From NCBI GenBank assembly GCA_016208645.1, contig JACQXP010000515.1, positions 1 to 13,487 of the forward strand: a DNA stretch of 13,487 nt, written 5' to 3'. Below are positions 13,162 to 13,487 of the stretch, piece after piece. This DNA comes from Candidatus Methylomirabilota bacterium. GTDB lineage: Bacteria > Methylomirabilota > Methylomirabilia > Methylomirabilales > 2-02-FULL-66-22. The notes under the pieces are model-generated. The model was not told the origin of the DNA. It ran no database searches and worked only from the letters and a program-made list of their open reading frames with translations. The stretch's first letter is position 1. Every line of letters begins with the position of its first letter. The position numbers and the translations under genes are program-made.

Positions 13162-13487
13162 GTGGGGATGGCCAGGTAGAACGTGCTGCCCTTTCCGAGT
13201 TCCGAGGTGGCCCAGGCCCGGCCGCCGTGGCGCTCCGCCACCTTCTTCACGATGGCCAGGCCGATCCCGGTCCCCTCGTACTCCTCCTGGGGGTGGAGGC
13301 GCTGGAACATGGCGAAGGCCTTCTCCGAGTACTTCGGGTCGAAGCCGACGCCGTCGTCGCTTACACTCAGGACCCGCTCCGCCTCCCCCTCTGTCCCCCG
13401 GATGGTTATGGTTGGCTGGTCCACCTGCCGGGTGAACTTCAAGGCGTTGTCCAGGAGGTTGGCCAGGGCCTGGCGGAGGCCCTCCCG
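13125..13487 (-). CDS. Histidine kinase, C-terminal ATPase domain only (phytochrome type), truncated by the window edge
   Basis: 121 codons including the stop are visible and the frame is open to the window edge, so sensor and HisKA domains lie outside. Visible motifs: N-box LANLLDNALKF, G1 box DDGVGFDPKY, the block AMFQRLHPQEEYEGTGIGL, and GKGSTFYLAIP. The pattern FxxFQRLHxxEEYxGTGIGLAI is typical of phytochrome-like and related PAS/GAF kinases that pair with Rcp1-type regulators, which is what lies next downstream. The sensor type cannot be stated. In contrast to the other three kinases here, the loop between the ITIRG strand and the DDG box has normal length, with no repeat. The last 11 or so residues (RNADCGMRNVE) are translated from the right arm of heptamer element E4, replacing the natural end. 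Confidence 0.88.
   Translation of the reverse strand, partial: REGLRQALANLLDNALKFTRQVDQPTITIRGTEGEAERVLSVSDDGVGFDPKYSEKAFAMFQRLHPQEEYEGTGIGLAIVKKVAERHGGRAWATSELGKGSTFYLAIPTRNADCGMRNVE

Overview
This is a GC-rich bacterial window (roughly two thirds G+C by eye) devoted almost entirely to two-component signal transduction. The sigma-54-type activator, soluble and membrane histidine kinases, HD-GYP output and GTG start fit a Gram-negative-type environmental bacterium. The multi-GAF/REC hybrid kinases and the heptanucleotide hairpin repeats remind me of candidate lineages such as Methylomirabilota/Rokubacteria, but that placement is only a guess. No rRNA, tRNA, CRISPR array or transposase was seen.

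Left part, + strand (1-4919): the 3' part of a family-5 (peptide/nickel-type) ABC solute-binding protein, then a membrane histidine kinase 12 nt downstream, then an NtrC-type sigma-54 response regulator that overlaps the kinase by 4 nt (ATGA). This reads as one operon: a possible ligand-binding protein, sensor kinase and transcriptional activator.

Middle (4868-5255): convergent boundary. It holds a small minus-strand ORF of unknown function with an excellent ribosome binding site, a 22-bp dyad upstream of it, and no convincing terminator.

Right part, minus strand (13487 down to 5256), in transcription order: the C-terminal end of a phytochrome-type histidine kinase; an Rcp1-like response regulator; a 1223-residue hybrid protein (REC-REC-GAF-GAF-HisKA-HATPase-REC-HD-GYP); a single-domain response regulator; a histidine kinase broken by two frame disruptions, one of which is a deletion of about 77 nt at an AGCAGC microhomology; and a tandem REC-REC protein. 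This arm carries seven receiver domains and no DNA-binding domain. Its only recognisable non-phosphotransfer output is the HD-GYP c-di-GMP phosphodiesterase.

The most unusual structure is a set of 7-nt-period repeats, mostly arranged as hairpins (tandem heptamers, spacer, inverted tandem heptamers). Three different kinases carry one at the same place in the ATPase domain, in the beta-hairpin between the N-box and the G1 (DTG) box. Two of these (3184-3280 and 6561-6657) match at 92 of 97 bases although the protein sequence just before them is only about 62% identical. The third (10006-10096) belongs to a different heptamer family. Other heptamer tracts supply a kinase stop codon (6238-6272), or form a hairpin spanning a kinase C-terminus and the Shine-Dalgarno edge of the next gene (12957-13161).
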